This document shows, piece after piece, positions 21,682 to 33,925 of a stretch of 46,348 nt of DNA. Under the pieces are notes generated by a model. That model saw only the letters and a program-made list of their open reading frames with translations, was not told where the DNA came from and made no database searches. Position 1 is the first letter of the stretch; every line of letters starts with the position of its first letter. This DNA comes from Phialocephala subalpina (Eukaryota > Ascomycota > Leotiomycetes > Helotiales > Mollisiaceae), in assembly GCA_900073065.1 (NCBI GenBank), contig FJOG01000108.1:1-46348 (forward strand), in the 5' to 3' direction. Made by a program: the position numbers and the translations under genes.

Positions 21682-22392
21682 TCACTCCGCTGAACCCAGA
21701 TCACAATTATCCATTCTATTTGAACAATTAATAACCTTCTCTACCACCCGCAGCAATTTTCTCGTATCTCTGTTGGCGCGGTGGAATTCGGCCTCCTTGA
21801 ATAGCTTAGGCAAATGAGATAGAGGAATTCCAGGAGCTCGTGAGGTGAGGTCCAAGATGCTGGATTTGCCCCAACTATATTCGTTTGACGGAATCCCTAC
21901 TGCCGACTCACGCGCCGTCAACAACCTCTTGGATGGTTTCCCCGGGTCAATTGTCACGTCCACTAATTTATTTCCACGAGCATCGAAAATGGGGGTTTCG
22001 ATCAGTTGGAGTAGACGGCTTTTCTCGTTGACAAACCCATGATTAAGAAAAAAGACATTACGGCCAGAACCACGAATAGCATTTCGCACGAGACGCCCGT
22101 CCTTTAGGATCCGACCAAGCTCGACCTTAGCCAAGAACTTCTCCATATCATTAATAGTCACAATGTTGGTGCTGGGAAAAAGGGGATTTCGCTGTCTTTC
22201 TTCCATGACTCACGGCAGTCATTACGACGTTCTACTCGATATTAGCACTTCCAATGAAAGGTGTCGATATATTGTACCTTGATTTCGTCGAAGGTGTTTC
22301 TCATAAAAGCACCCTTTAACCACCAAGTCCTCGGACTTGATTGAAGCGACACACAGCTTGCTCCATTTAATATCGTTATACTTTGACGCCAT
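21682..22392 (-). CDS. hypothetical protein, two exons, 210 aa
   Basis: I do not recognise this family. A two-exon model fits well: exon 1 at 22278-22392 starts MASKYNDIKWSKLC, then comes a 78-nt intron with GTACAA donor and GGAAG acceptor, and exon 2 at 21682-22199. The product is a basic, soluble 210-aa protein with no signal peptide or membrane segment. Visible stretches include TNIVTINDMEKFLAKVELG, SSILDLTSRAPGIPLSHL and KLLRVVEKVINC. A shorter single-exon form from the ATG at 22204-22206 (MEERQRNPLF) gives 174 aa. It sits in an accessory region between a hAT-like and a Fot1-like element, which suggests a lineage-restricted gene. Alternatives are a fragment of a larger gene or a chance frame. 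Confidence 0.5.
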
Positions 22393-23411
22393 GACCTATC
22401 GAAGCAAGATCCCCGTCAGAGAGTAACATTTGGCACAGCTGCTCATCAGTGTTAACGATCCGCTCTGCTGCACGCTTTGCGCATCGAACTTGGCGCTATC
22501 AAGGGTTAGAACTGCCTGGTCCGGACAGGCTATGTACCCGTGAAGCTAGTGGTAGTCGATCCATTTATCGACGACCTGATGGTAACCAGGCCCGTACTGT
22601 TTCAACAAGGCTTCATTGTAGCCTCGATGGTTACGAAGACCATATTCTTCTCCTGCTTCTATGTGTGAGACGTCTTCTAAGCCGTCGAGGGTAGTACTAT
22701 TCTTGATGTCATCCTGGTGTCATTGACACCAGATCCTGGTGAAGGTGCCGCACTGCTGAGTATCTCGGAGCTGCTTGGACTAGAGCTTGCCAAAGATGCT
22801 GCATTTGCGCCAGGGAGCCGATCTCACTTTGGTCTCCTAGTCCGTCGATATCGTCCTCCATCCGAGCATAGTCGTCCGTAGAGCTGGTGTCGATAAGACA
22901 AATAGCAACAACTGAAGGTATTGCTCTGCGTTATTCTCGGTGGTTCAAGCCGTGTGTAGTACAGAAGTGAAGGTAGGTGCGGTATTGCGGTCTTGGATCT
23001 GCCTTGGGGAGAATGCTGGGACGTAGGTTTTCTCATGCCACTTCCACCTGTCCTGGGTGATCGTTCGATGGCGCCTTATACAGGTATGTGTTCTCGTTCT
23101 TAAGGTACCAACGCAGAAACTTTCGTGGGTACGGTGTTTCCTCGGATAGAAGAAATGTAAGACCGTAGCACAATGTCCGGCGACACTAGGAACAATTGTG
23201 GATTTGAGACGTGCAACAAATGGGCGTAAGAGTCCTGATGTCGGAATCTAGGCATGGTGTTTTTCCAGAGCGATGCGCAACAAACACGTCACAAGCGTTC
23301 CTGGGGTTGTATCCCAAAGTGGAAGGAGCATTGAGTAGCACTGCATGCCGCACTCTTGTCGCCCAGGCGTCACTCCCTTGCTGAGACTTACTGATCGGTC
23401 CGATACCGCTG
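22393..23411. other. gene-poor flank of the Fot1-like element
   Basis: Normal composition. A minus-strand coding-like frame at 23186-23411 runs straight up to the transposon insertion point and is discussed as a possibly interrupted gene. Nothing else is supported. Confidence 0.4.
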
Positions 23412-23413
23412 TA

Positions 23414-25225
23414 AGGTGACACCTCTACCTTCCGGACCCCCCATTGGATACCTCGCTTAGTTCACCGCTTATACCTACTTTCGCACTTTAAACTCTTTTT
23501 TGTTAATAATCTTCTTATAAATCAAATTCAAATTTTGTAAACGCTTTAAATCAATTATAAAGCCTTTATATACTAAAAAAAATATTTAAAGAATATCAAA
23601 AAATATAATAAAAAGGAAATTTTTATATAAAATTTATTTAGATTTAAGAGAATATTTCACAATCAAATTGCTGGCCGCGTTTCCTAAAAAGAAGCTTAAG
23701 AACCTCGTTAAAAACTTTTCTTGGTTTAAAAATAATATTTTATAAATTAGGTTCTAATTTAAAAAGTTTTAAATTAAAGTTTTATATATATATAAATTAA
23801 AACTTTTATAAAGCGTATTTTAATTATTAGAAAGAAAGAAAAATATTATTTAGAAAACGATAAATAATTAGATTTATTCGATAAAATTTTATTTTCAAAA
23901 TTAAAAAGTAATTCAGAATTAATTTTATATATATTAATAATATTATATTTAATATAATTAAAATATAATTTCAAAATTTAGAACTTTTGATTATTAAAAT
24001 TATTAAAAGTGAAAACCATTAGAATATAAATAAAATTAAGATTATAAAAATAAAAAAAGAATAAATTAAGAATTAAAAGTATTTATAAAGGTTTTATTCA
24101 AAAAAAGTAATTTAATTCTAAAATTTAAAAGTTTTTTATTAAATATATATTTATTTTAAAAGTTATATTATTTTTTATTAATAATATTTAAAAGAAAATT
24201 AATATAATAATAATAATAATAATTTTCTATTGGATTAAAAGAATGTAAAAACTAAAAATTTATTACAATTAAAATCAATTAAACATTTAATATTATTACT
24301 TTAGAATAATTATATAAAGTATTTATTCTTTAAATAATTTTATATAATTTATTAGAAATTCGATTTCTTATTTTGAATAATTATAAAAATTATAAAATAA
24401 TAAAGTTTATATAAGAATATTATTAGAATAATATTTACTTCTTATTTCTACTTATATATACTTTATATATATTTTAATTATTATATTTATTAGTATTTTC
24501 TTTTTTGAAACGAGTTTATCGAAAATAATTTAATTTTTTAATTTTTTTAATTAATTTTATATTTCTTAAAAAATGATATTTCTTATATTATTATTAAAAG
24601 GCTCGAATAAATAGTTTAATGGCAAATAATATTAAAGTAAAATAATAAACCTTAAGATTATAATCGATTAATATATTTAAATTTTTAATAAATCGATTAT
24701 TATTTCAAAATAATAATAAATTAATTAAAGAAACTTTAGAAACTTCAAATAAGGAACTAGTATTAGATTGGAACTTTGATAGATTAATAATTGTTTAGAA
24801 AACTCCTCAAAAGAATAAAGATATAAGATAATAAGTTTACGGGATTATAAGACTTAAAAATATTAATTCTTTAATTTATAAAATATTATTTAGGAAAGTT
24901 ACAAAGAGTTTAAATAATAAGGACTTTGTTATTACTAAGTATAAGCTTCGAATTAAGTAGTTAGAAGCTAGAGTAAAAGAATTAAAGCTTAAAAAACGGA
25001 GGAAAATGAGAATTAATCCAAATTCCAAGTTTATAAGGATTAAAGTTATTAAGAGAGCTCAAATTGAAGCTGGAAATAGCAAGATTGAGGCGGAAGACTC
25101 TAATATATCTATGGATAGTATCTTTACATTATCTTACATAAAGCTAAAAGAATAAAAAAGTTATGGTGGTTCAAAGTAAAGTGGTAAGAAATAAGCGAGG
25201 TATCCGGAAGGTAGGGGTGTCACCT
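23414..25225 (+). mobile_element. RIP-degraded Fot1/pogo-type (Tc1/mariner) transposon, 1.8 kb
   Basis: Terminal inverted repeats begin AGGTGACACC at 23414 and end GGTGTCACCT at 25225. They share CTACCTTCCGGA and TACCTCGCTTA inside, with about 12 extra bases at the left end. A TA dinucleotide flanks each side (23412-23413 and 25226-25227), the target duplication of Tc1/mariner elements. The length fits Fot1-type elements (about 1.9 kb). The interior is very AT-rich except near the 3' end, where the C-terminal tail of the transposase is still readable. The element cannot encode a functional transposase. Confidence 0.85.
24730..25155 (+). pseudogene. transposase C-terminal remnant (Fot1/pogo)
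   Basis: The plus-strand frame reads LDWNFD, then KTPQKNKDIR, then LRIK-stop-LEARVKELKLKKRRKMRIN and PNSKFIRIKVIKRAQIEAG, with several in-frame stops. A Trp followed by KTP, then a basic KKRRK stretch before an xPNxxF motif, is typical of the tail of fungal pogo/Fot1 transposases. The DDE catalytic region upstream has been lost to AT-biased mutation. Confidence 0.7.
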
Positions 25226-25227
25226 TA

Positions 25228-27681
25228 GCGGAGATATATCATTGAGATTGTGAGTCCAGCGAAATGTTCTGGTGTTTGTTCAAGGGTGGCGCTCTTCGAG
25301 CCGTGATCAACGCAGCTTTGCAAGGAGTACCTATACTTTGTCAGCTATATTAGAAAGAGAGGGAACGGAGCATACATCTGATTTGAACTTCCGTTGTTTG
25401 AAACGAAAGTCTCGCATCGTGAAGTCGGATTGAGGGATCTCCAATCACGGACATTTTGCTCCTGAATAATCGAGACTCTGACGTTGGAAGACGAGAGACT
25501 GCCTGCTCCTAGAACATTGAGACCCTAGTGTCTTCCGATGACAGACTTTCTACTCTCGAAGATTCAGCACATCGACCTTTGCGAAGACCGCACATTATGA
25601 TGATGAGAAGTTCTCCGAGTCTCGATTTAGAAGTTTCGATACTCAAGCCACAGATTCCATGTTGAAGGACCCCGTGAAATAGTTCTGGCTTTCGATCATC
25701 ACTGAAGAGGGTGCAACGACTATGCCACTTGGCCGATTTTGAGTTGCTTGCTGTGAAGGTGCACGGGCTGTGATGCAGGCAGACACTGCTCGCATTTGAA
25801 CGAAGATCTTCACAACTTCCCCCATTCTCGGAGGTGCAGATAGCTGACTTGATTCTACCTCGCCGCGAGCTGCCACACTGGGACTCTTGGTACCATTTTG
25901 TGTTTTGGGTAAAAAATCTCGAGACTGCTATCAGATAGTGCCTCTGAGAAAATCCACGGATGCTCACTGGAACAAAAGAACACTAGGAGTCGACCTTTCC
26001 ATCTTCATCCAGCTAAGTAAGTATCCAGAGGTGGAAGATTAAGGTGAATACTGAACGTTGTAAGAGCGCTCTGGGAAACTCGTAGCAAAGTGGAATGACG
26101 AGACACGCCGAGCTTCGCGGAAAAAGACAGGTGTCTAGGTAGAAAGTTTCAGCAGGAAGTCACGACAGTCTTGGGCTAACCAGAAGGAAGGTGCGCTTCT
26201 CATGAACGACAAATCAACGACATCTCTATAAACGATGTATGCATCCGTATGATGTGGTGTTCGAGATTTAGCGAAGCATTTTGGACATCGAAGTCGATGA
26301 GCACACCCCATCCATTAAAACCTCCACCAACCTCAAAACGAAGCTGCAACGCTCAAAACTTTCTAAATCTATAGGAAATACGCAAATAAACGTAAAATGC
26401 GTCCAAAATCCTCCCCACCAACCATCAGGCCCGAGAAGTTGGTCAAACAATCCTCACTCGGTTCCCATCAAACTACTCCACGACACCCCAAGTACAACCC
26501 CAATTTTCAACCTCAACCCCGAAGCTGACAGGCAGAAAAGGCGTCTTGAATGCAAAAGAGATACTCGAAGTTGAAGACCAAGAAGTATGGAGAAGTGAGT
26601 CGAAAATCGGGGACAGGAATTTGGTTGAATGTTGGGGACTTCGTCGCGAAGCAGAAGGAAGACTCACGATTGTGGTGCGCAATTCTCGACCACGAGTTTG
26701 GTTGAACGTGATTTTGAATGTGTTGGCACTTGGCTAGACATTGTAAGAGAAGACCTAAAGGAGGAACTGGGTGTAGAAACATTGAGGTGGTGCTTCTTCG
26801 ACGCGTCGCTGGACGTCCATGATGTCGGAACGGTTTTCAAGCAAGTGACTGAACTTCAGGTCCCTGAACGCTGGGACGGACAAACGCGGGTGAAGAGAAG
26901 AATCCGAATGTCTGAAATACGGAAACGACATGTGCTCAATTCCAGAAAGAGAATGTCCGTCCTTCCAGCCTCCATTTCGTGAAGCAAGCGCGTCTTGAAG
27001 GTGTCTGTTCGCCGCGGCCTGACTCTGAGGAAGCTCGGCATCTCCATAGCGAACGATCACCTCTTCAACCTGGCTGCAGAAATATATGAACACGAAGTGA
27101 CATCGGAACCGACGTGAATAAGCAAAATATCAGATCAGGTGTCACATAAATGTGCCGGGATCTCTGCGATCATGCATGATGCAGGCGGATACGAGGCTTG
27201 CCCAGGGCCAAGATAAGGATATTCCCAGTCCAGCCCACGGCATGTTTGACGACTTCTCCACTTTGTCAATTAATGGAGAACCCTGTGTGGAGAAAGAAGA
27301 TCCAATATATGCATGATACATTGGCATGGGAAGAGGAGACGACAATCACGCGATATCAAGGGAAGACCGAAAGTATTAGTGAGGTTCTTGCATTATTATC
27401 GATCTAGTATTCGATCTAGAGCCATATGGTTGCGACCCCGTTTCCTCCACTCAAGCCGTGTAGCTTGCAAGCAACATGAAAAGTATGTACGTGAGAAGTG
27501 AATCCGTAGAGCGACACATGAGCAAGGTGTTGTGTAGAAGCTCCAAAATGTCTTGATGTGGGGAACACAATGCTGATGCCAAATGAATGTCCTTGTAAAC
27601 TCCTTCCCACCTCTATCTATTGCCATCCGCCCGTGAAATCATTAGGCTCGTAAGGTGAGATGAGAAGATCTGGAAAGGTGT
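25228..27681. other. gene-poor interval with coding-like fragments
   Basis: No complete gene can be supported. From 25228 to about 25970 the minus strand has coding-like frames, including a Ser/Arg/Glu/Leu-rich stretch that looks coiled-coil and contains a stop. On the plus strand, 26546-26982 has overlapping frames, one reading VREDLKEELGVETLRWCFF, that could be exons of an unknown gene. 26983-27681 holds nothing I can call beyond the 3' flank of the wall-protein gene. Confidence 0.35.
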
Positions 27682-28629
27682 TTACAAGAGCATGGCGGCG
27701 AGACCAGCAGCAACAGCACCGACACCAATGTGGTGAACGGCGGCAGCGTTACCGGAGACCTGAACTGGTGTAGAGGTCGTAGGAGATGGGGAGGCCTTGA
27801 CGCTGGTGGTACCCACGCTCGTGATTGGATATGAGGCAGGTGGGACAACGGTGCTAGAGGCTGAGTAGGTCGAGACTGGGGTGGTGATGGCATAGGTTGT
27901 GGTCGAACAGACTGGAAGAGTGGCAGTTCCTGAAGTTGTGACCGTGGATCCACCGGTGGTAATAACAGTCGAAGAAGGGCCTGTGTCAATGTTAGATTGC
28001 TTGATGCAAAGAGCAGCTGATAGACTTACAGTAGGTAGTTAATGACCCCACGGTAACAACGGAAGTGGTGCCAGGCAAGGTTGAGGTGCGCGTGCATGGG
28101 CACTCACTAATAGTCAAAGTTGTCGCAGAGGAGACGGCTGACATATTGTTAGTCGTTGTTCATCTGTTGTTTCAGTTGGAGGTAGTTGAACTCACTGTAT
28201 GTCTTGTTGCCTTCGACGACAGTGGTTGGAGCAGGGCAGTAAGTCGTGTACTCGCTGACTGTGGCTGTTGTCGTAATCCAGATTTGAGTGTAGGTTGAGT
28301 TGACAGGAGCTGGGACATAGGTCGAGGATGGGGCATATGTCTTGGTGACTGGGTGAGAGATGGTGCAAGGGCAGTCTGATCTCGGTGTTAGCATACCCAG
28401 TTCTGATGATCGCAAGGGCAAAAACCTCACCAGTGATAGTGAGCGTCTCCGATTCCGTCGCCGTATAAGTCTTTGTACCATAGGTGAGAGTGGTGGACTC
28501 AGGGCAGTAGGTGGTCAGGATGTCAGTGGTGATGGTAGTCCAGACGACAGTGTCATTCCAGCCAGAACCCCAAGCTTGGGCGGCGGCGACGAGTCCGAAG
28601 ACGGGGACGAGAGATTGGAAGGTCTTCAT
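27682..28629 (-). CDS. GPI-anchored Thr/Ser-rich cell-wall protein, four exons
   Basis: Exons are 28431-28629, 28196-28375, 28030-28137 and 27682-27980, with introns of 55, 58 and 49 nt (one branch site reads GACTAACA); 261 aa. A signal peptide (MKTFQSLVPVFGLVAAAQA) is followed by an imperfect repeat in which TTYCP or YCPAPTTV alternates with TLTITGDCPC, CPCTISHP and TLTISECPCT. The rest is Ser/Thr/Pro-rich and suited to O-mannosylation. The C-terminus ends in a short hydrophobic run (VGAVAAGLAAMLL) after a small-residue region, as in a GPI signal. The layout resembles fungal Ccg-6/mannoprotein-like covalently bound wall proteins. No enzyme domain is present, so a structural or surface role is inferred. 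Confidence 0.88.
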
Positions 28630-30780
28630 GGTGAACGATTGTGTGTTTGGTAACGAGAGTGTTGATGGAAATCAAGAACGACGATAGATGTACGGGTACG
28701 GGGGTATTCGCAGATGAACGAGTGTCTGTGATGTGTTGTGAAAGAGGGAAGAAGAAGAAGAAGAAGTTGGGAGGAAGAGATTTATGTAGGCAGCCGAAGG
28801 TGAGCGAATCGAAATTCAAGTCGAGCAGGAGACTAGCCCCACAAAAACCCGAACCGGGAGGCACAAACAACCCACTCCAAATGTTTGTGCCCTACGCCAA
28901 AAACAAACTTAAAAACAATAAGTGCAACAGCGAGATTTAGATCTAGCCGTACCGTACCTACGTTAGATCAGTCACCTTTCTCCCTTGTCTTCCAATACGA
29001 GGCAGTCCTCGATCCAATCCAAGCGACTTCTCCTCGCGTGTGGTTTTGCTCTCTCTGCCAACAAGTCGCTTGTGGCGGGGCTGCAAGGATAGGATGTCCC
29101 TCAACTCTCGCCAAGACCCCTCTGCGCATCATCGTCATCGGGCTTCTATTTTCATCTATCGTGCTCGCCGAGTGCCATCCCGCTCTCTGTTTATCGCCAT
29201 CTAGCAAAACGTTCGAGCTCGACGATTACTGAAAATGGCATGAAAAGCGTCTGCTAAGGTTCGGCACAACACCCTTCGTACCTTGGATGCTCGAGCCTCT
29301 CACGTAACCTTAACGGCTGTTCCTGACTACGAGAGGCAGTCGGAAGACGGAGTGTTTCGAGCCAGAAAATGTGGACGTTTGACTACAGCAGCAACATGTG
29401 GTTGGGTACGAGTTTTCGATCATCGTCAACGGCGCATGTCCGCTCATGCCCGCTGTGACCAACCTCCCACCAACCTCGATAGCGAGCGATAAGCTTGGCA
29501 TAAGCTTGGCATCATGTCGAGATGGTTTGCACACCGTCGGATGGTAGCGAGCACGGTGGATTGGCGCGGGAGAATCAGCGTGGGTTGCCCTTCCCGTGCG
29601 TTGATGTGGGCCAGCTTGCTCCGTAGTGCTGGGAATGATACGAGCACAAACACGCCAGATCCGGACTTTCCGCTTCGACCTGCTGCAAACATCCAGCGGT
29701 TCAAATCAAACCATGACCTCCTGCTGCGGGTTTTGTTAAATTGCGATCTTCCAGGACTCACGGAATGGGAGTCCGACCCAGATATAATTCCATTGAGAAC
29801 CAGGAATGCGGCATTTCTCCATTAGGCTACCGAATATCCGGAACATCTTGACGTCGACGTCTCATGAGGCTGCCAAGGATGAAGGCCACCGGTCCGGAAT
29901 CGTCAAACCAGGAAAAGGAAGGAGGCCAGAAGTTCGTGCGATGCTACTGTATCACGGAACTACCTGTCAAAAATCGATAGTCTTCCAGAACAGCGAGTTG
30001 AGCCGCCGGATACGAGCCTCACCAGCGAGCATTATCCACAAACAGCTGTTGTCGAAGAGCTCACGCCGCACGCTGTATTCCAGCCTCATGCGTCAAGACC
30101 TAGGTAACGTGTGCTCGTATCATTCATCTTTCAACGCCGCCAAGCATCGTGACAAAGTTGCATAAGAACGGCCGACAAATTGTCCTAACGTTCGAAGGTT
30201 GGGGGATCTGCTTACTCCAGAGTTTCCCGATTTCCTGATTTGTCTGCTTGTCGCCGAGAACCCCAGCACTGCGCATATTGAGCCACTCCCTGTTGAGATG
30301 TTCGTCCGATGTTTGAGTCTGCATGCATCTGCCAAGTGCTGAGAAATCTGGCAGATGTCAGCCCGCCACCATATAATTATATTGAACCTCCTTCCATTCG
30401 GTGGATGAATGAGCTGCAATATTGCTGAATGAGTTGAACTCGTAAGCTTCGACGCAACGGCTGTCGGTGTGAAGTCATCGCATGACTGCTCGTTGACGTC
30501 GAAGTTGGGCATCTTGAGCTTTTCGTGCATTTGTCTTCACATCTCAGCCACCTCATTTGTGGCTTGAATGCCAAGGATTTACACCTTTCAGCATGACTGC
30601 GCATATTTGAGCATGGAGTCCAAGTCATCGTCGTGCATTAACTTTATGCCGACGTACATTAGACTCTTCCTGAGCTAGCAGACTTTTCTCAACGGCGCGA
30701 TCACGACTTGCGAGGATAGTGACCAGGGAAGTCAGCGTTAAAATCACCTTGATTGGTCGAGTGTTTGGCTTTATATTCGC
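28630..30780. other. gene-poor interval
   Basis: The start is the promoter of the wall-protein gene, with a purine-rich GAAGAAGAAG tract near 28750-28765. The rest has normal composition and only short frames, except for the degenerate coding remnant at about 30120-30660 on the minus strand, listed separately. Confidence 0.4.
30120..30660 (-). pseudogene. degenerate coding remnant, member 1 of a pair
   Basis: Minus-strand fragments in different frames read KLMHDDDLDSMLKYAQSC, MHEKLKMPNFDVNEQSCDD and MQTQTSDEHLNREWLNMRSA, separated by stops and frame changes. The last fragment matches a similarly broken sequence at about 44780-44830. I do not recognise the parent family. Confidence 0.35.
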
Positions 30781-31165
30781 TATATCCCCGACCCTTTAAT
30801 ATATAACGCACTAAGTCTAATTATAGTAATTCTAATTCTATACTTTTTATAAAGGAAAATCTATCGCTATAAATATTTTATATATTAAGCTATTATTTAT
30901 AGGTACTCGAAACCGTAAAAATAAAAATTAATATTTATAATTTTACGTATAAAATTCTAATATTTAAATTATAAATATATTACTTTTTGGTAAAATCGTT
31001 TAAATAAATTAATGCTTTAAATTCAAAATTCAAAATTATAAAATCTTTAAATTTTGTATATATACTTTTATAATATAATTTAAAAAAACTTAAAAATAAA
31101 ATTTGAAATTGGTATTAAAGAAAGAGTATATAAGCTATCATTTTCCCAAGTTATAGGGCTCTAGA
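30781..31165. other. small AT-rich island
   Basis: About 385 bp of strongly AT-rich sequence with sharp edges. No terminal repeats or coding remnant were found. It is probably a short mutated repeat copy, by inference. Confidence 0.55.
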
Positions 31166-33925
31166 AGCCTTAGTAGTAATACTATGAGAATGCGATTTTT
31201 GAGTTTTTGGGGTGTTACATAACTAGTGTGTATGGTTTGCCTTAGATTAGGCGATGGAAGTCAAATATCTGCGAAGGGAGGTTTGAATCTTTCTTCTACT
31301 GCAGATGAGGGAGGCTTTATTGAGAGCATGGATGGTCTTTCAGAGAGGAGCCTCTTGTGCAGAGTACAGGGAATGAATGGAGCGAACGAATGCTTTTTCC
31401 AGGCTCTTTGGAAAGTATCAAGGAATCAGTTCTTCATTTGCGGCTTGTTATTTGCTATTTTGACTCAAGTTGAAAATATGCGTCAGGTTACCGAAATATC
31501 CATGCGCTTGCTGGTCGTTTCCTCCATATTTTGGTCATCGGGCGTCAGAAGAGTCGTCAACATTCGAGCAAGGCTTACCTGCCGACTTGACCCTTTCTCT
31601 TTTTGACGTCTACAGATTTGCGATTTCAGGCCAATCGTGAGCTCAACACGGGAACAGCGAAATCCTCCCCGATCCTTTGTCCTTTTGCCGTTTCTCAGAC
31701 CGCTCTGGCTGAACCCGATACGAGGCAATACAGACGAGCTCGTAAAAGAGGATATTAGCGAGCATCAAATTACTGTCAGTCCCCACTGTTTATTTCGAGA
31801 TACGGCACGGGATAGAAACGATGTAGAAGAATGGTCCGATGTTTAGGGACTTGAAAGTCGAAAGATGCAGACCATTCCAAGATCGCCATGTTGCCGTCTG
31901 TGCTGGTACTGAAAATCGAGCGCGCGCCGAAATTCAGGACTTAGGGAATTGCCTTCGCCGTCAGAAGGACTGACTGCCTCTCAATTCGCTTGCTTCGTGT
32001 AGCTGAGATCGGACAACCAAATATTTTGCGAAAAGTAGGAACTCGACCTTGGGCCATTGTTCCTGTATTCGCTCTGTTTCGTCCCATGCAAGATCCCGTC
32101 TCCCGAGCGGGAAGAGAAGAAGATAACATAGGACGTATCCGAGCACATGGCAGCTTCTTGGACCGCTCTGAACCAGCTCTGAATATTCTTCGGTTGCAAA
32201 AACGTTCGCTTGGGTTAACACCTTTGCCTGTTGAATGTTGCAGCTCAACTGGGTTTGCTGTACTCCACCCAGAACTGTGGCACAATTTGACTCGAGAACA
32301 TAATCAGAGGATTGAATGCTCAACTGCCAGGAATTCAAAGCGGTTCATGGCAGGTGCTTTCTCGACAACAGTGAAAGCCGCTCTCAATGTTCACAGACAA
32401 GCTGGCTTCTCTGGTGTTGAAGGATGCTGGAGATACTGCATTTGATGTCTTCGTCCCGCAGTTCATCCTTTTGAGCAAAGTTAGAGAATATCTCGTTGCA
32501 CTCCCGTCCGAGCTCCTCAGTTGCTAGACTCGTTCACAAAAACCCTTTTGGGTCCTTTCGTCACCTGAGGAAAGACTTTGTTGCTGTCAACCTCAAAATA
32601 AATCGCCCATTCTTTCGAAGTCACTTTCTTCACTTGACCGAAGCTCAAAGAGCAAGGACTCAGTGATCACAGTTGTTACGAGCCAAAACCAACGAATCCA
32701 GTCAAAAAACTTGTTCACAGAGATGAAGCTGGATTCTCGATCGCAGTTCAATCGTGTCGAATCCCCTTTTCATTAAGTTCACCCCAATGTCCCAAAAAGT
32801 TCGGACATTCAAAAAAGGGTTGTTTCTCATCACTAGCGGCAGTTTGGGATCTCGGCTTGGTCGGAGGTTGGATGAGTTTCAACGCCCTCATTACCGCAAC
32901 ACAACACCTTCAAAGGTGGTTCATTACACGAGCGAGGGAAAGTTTTGTAGAGGTTCAAAGATCATCCGGCCGCAAGGAATGGAGTATTGGATTTTTTGTT
33001 GTTGAGATATTGATGAAACTGTGGTCGATCTCGTGGTTGAGGTGGTCGAGTCACCGAAATTTGGACCGAAGGTGAGCGTGAGCTAACCTTGAAGCTATCT
33101 AAAACCAACTCCTCAACTATCCACGAACACCATTTTGGCAACAACAACTGTAACAGCCTATTTGACAGTCTCTCGAGTTGACGATCCCTGTTCAAGTCTT
33201 CAAAGTCGACTTTTGTGAAAGCACGTGAGAGTGTCAGACACGTGGTGTAGCTCGATCTTGCTTATATAACTCAATTCATGATGCTCTATCCTGCCAATAA
33301 ATTGATCTGAGGTCTAATTTCTATCAGAGACAACCTGCCAAATTTGCACCTTCTCTTCCTCCCCATGATGTTTCCTTCATGCAAGTCATTTCGACATTGT
33401 CCTAATGCGGTAAAGCTGCCAAGACGAGGACTGAAGAAGCTGAATGACTAAACTTTGTTAAGCAGGTATCGACGTCTCGAAGCTGATTCCCATCGTTCTG
33501 GACAGCGATACATCTTCTCATGATTTAATGTACCAACCACAGATGGAAGCGCCAGATCATTGCTTCAGCCTCAAGGTCTTTCAGCATTTCTCTCCGAGCT
33601 GACAAAGCTGTTGCATCGAGTCATAGATGCACCCAAGAGCCTCGTTATCCTGATGTAGATGCCATGATTCTATAGTAGAATACTGTTTAGCTTGTTTCTA
33701 TAATGTGGGTTTTCTTGCAGACGATGACTGATTTGAAATTGAATCCTTAGCAAGACTTCCGAACGAATGCTGGGGCATCGCAAACAAAGGTATATAAGTA
33801 TGGAGTCTCCTGCTTCTCTGAACTCTCAAACTTTAGCATTCAATATTCGTCTCTTGACATCACCTTGATTACACGATCTCTTAATCTCGAAGCACTTCAC
33901 CGAGACAACCACAGGCACAACAAAA
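31166..33925. other. gene-poor interval of 2.8 kb
   Basis: Several open frames of 70-150 codons occur on both strands around 31.2-33.1 kb, overlapping each other, with no recognisable domain or consistent exon chain. I do not call a gene. The final 150 bp are the promoter of the dehydrogenase gene. Confidence 0.4.
33791..33798 (+). promoter_or_regulatory. TATA box of the short-chain dehydrogenase gene
   Basis: TATATAAG lies 128 bp before the ATG at 33926. It is followed by a pyrimidine-rich stretch (CTCCTGCTTCTCTGAACTCT), the usual arrangement of a fungal core promoter and start site. Confidence 0.5.

Noticed and set aside
23340..23411. GMC oxidoreductase signature (SGIGP)
   Set aside because: The flanking residues do not match the GMC signature and no FAD-binding region is present.
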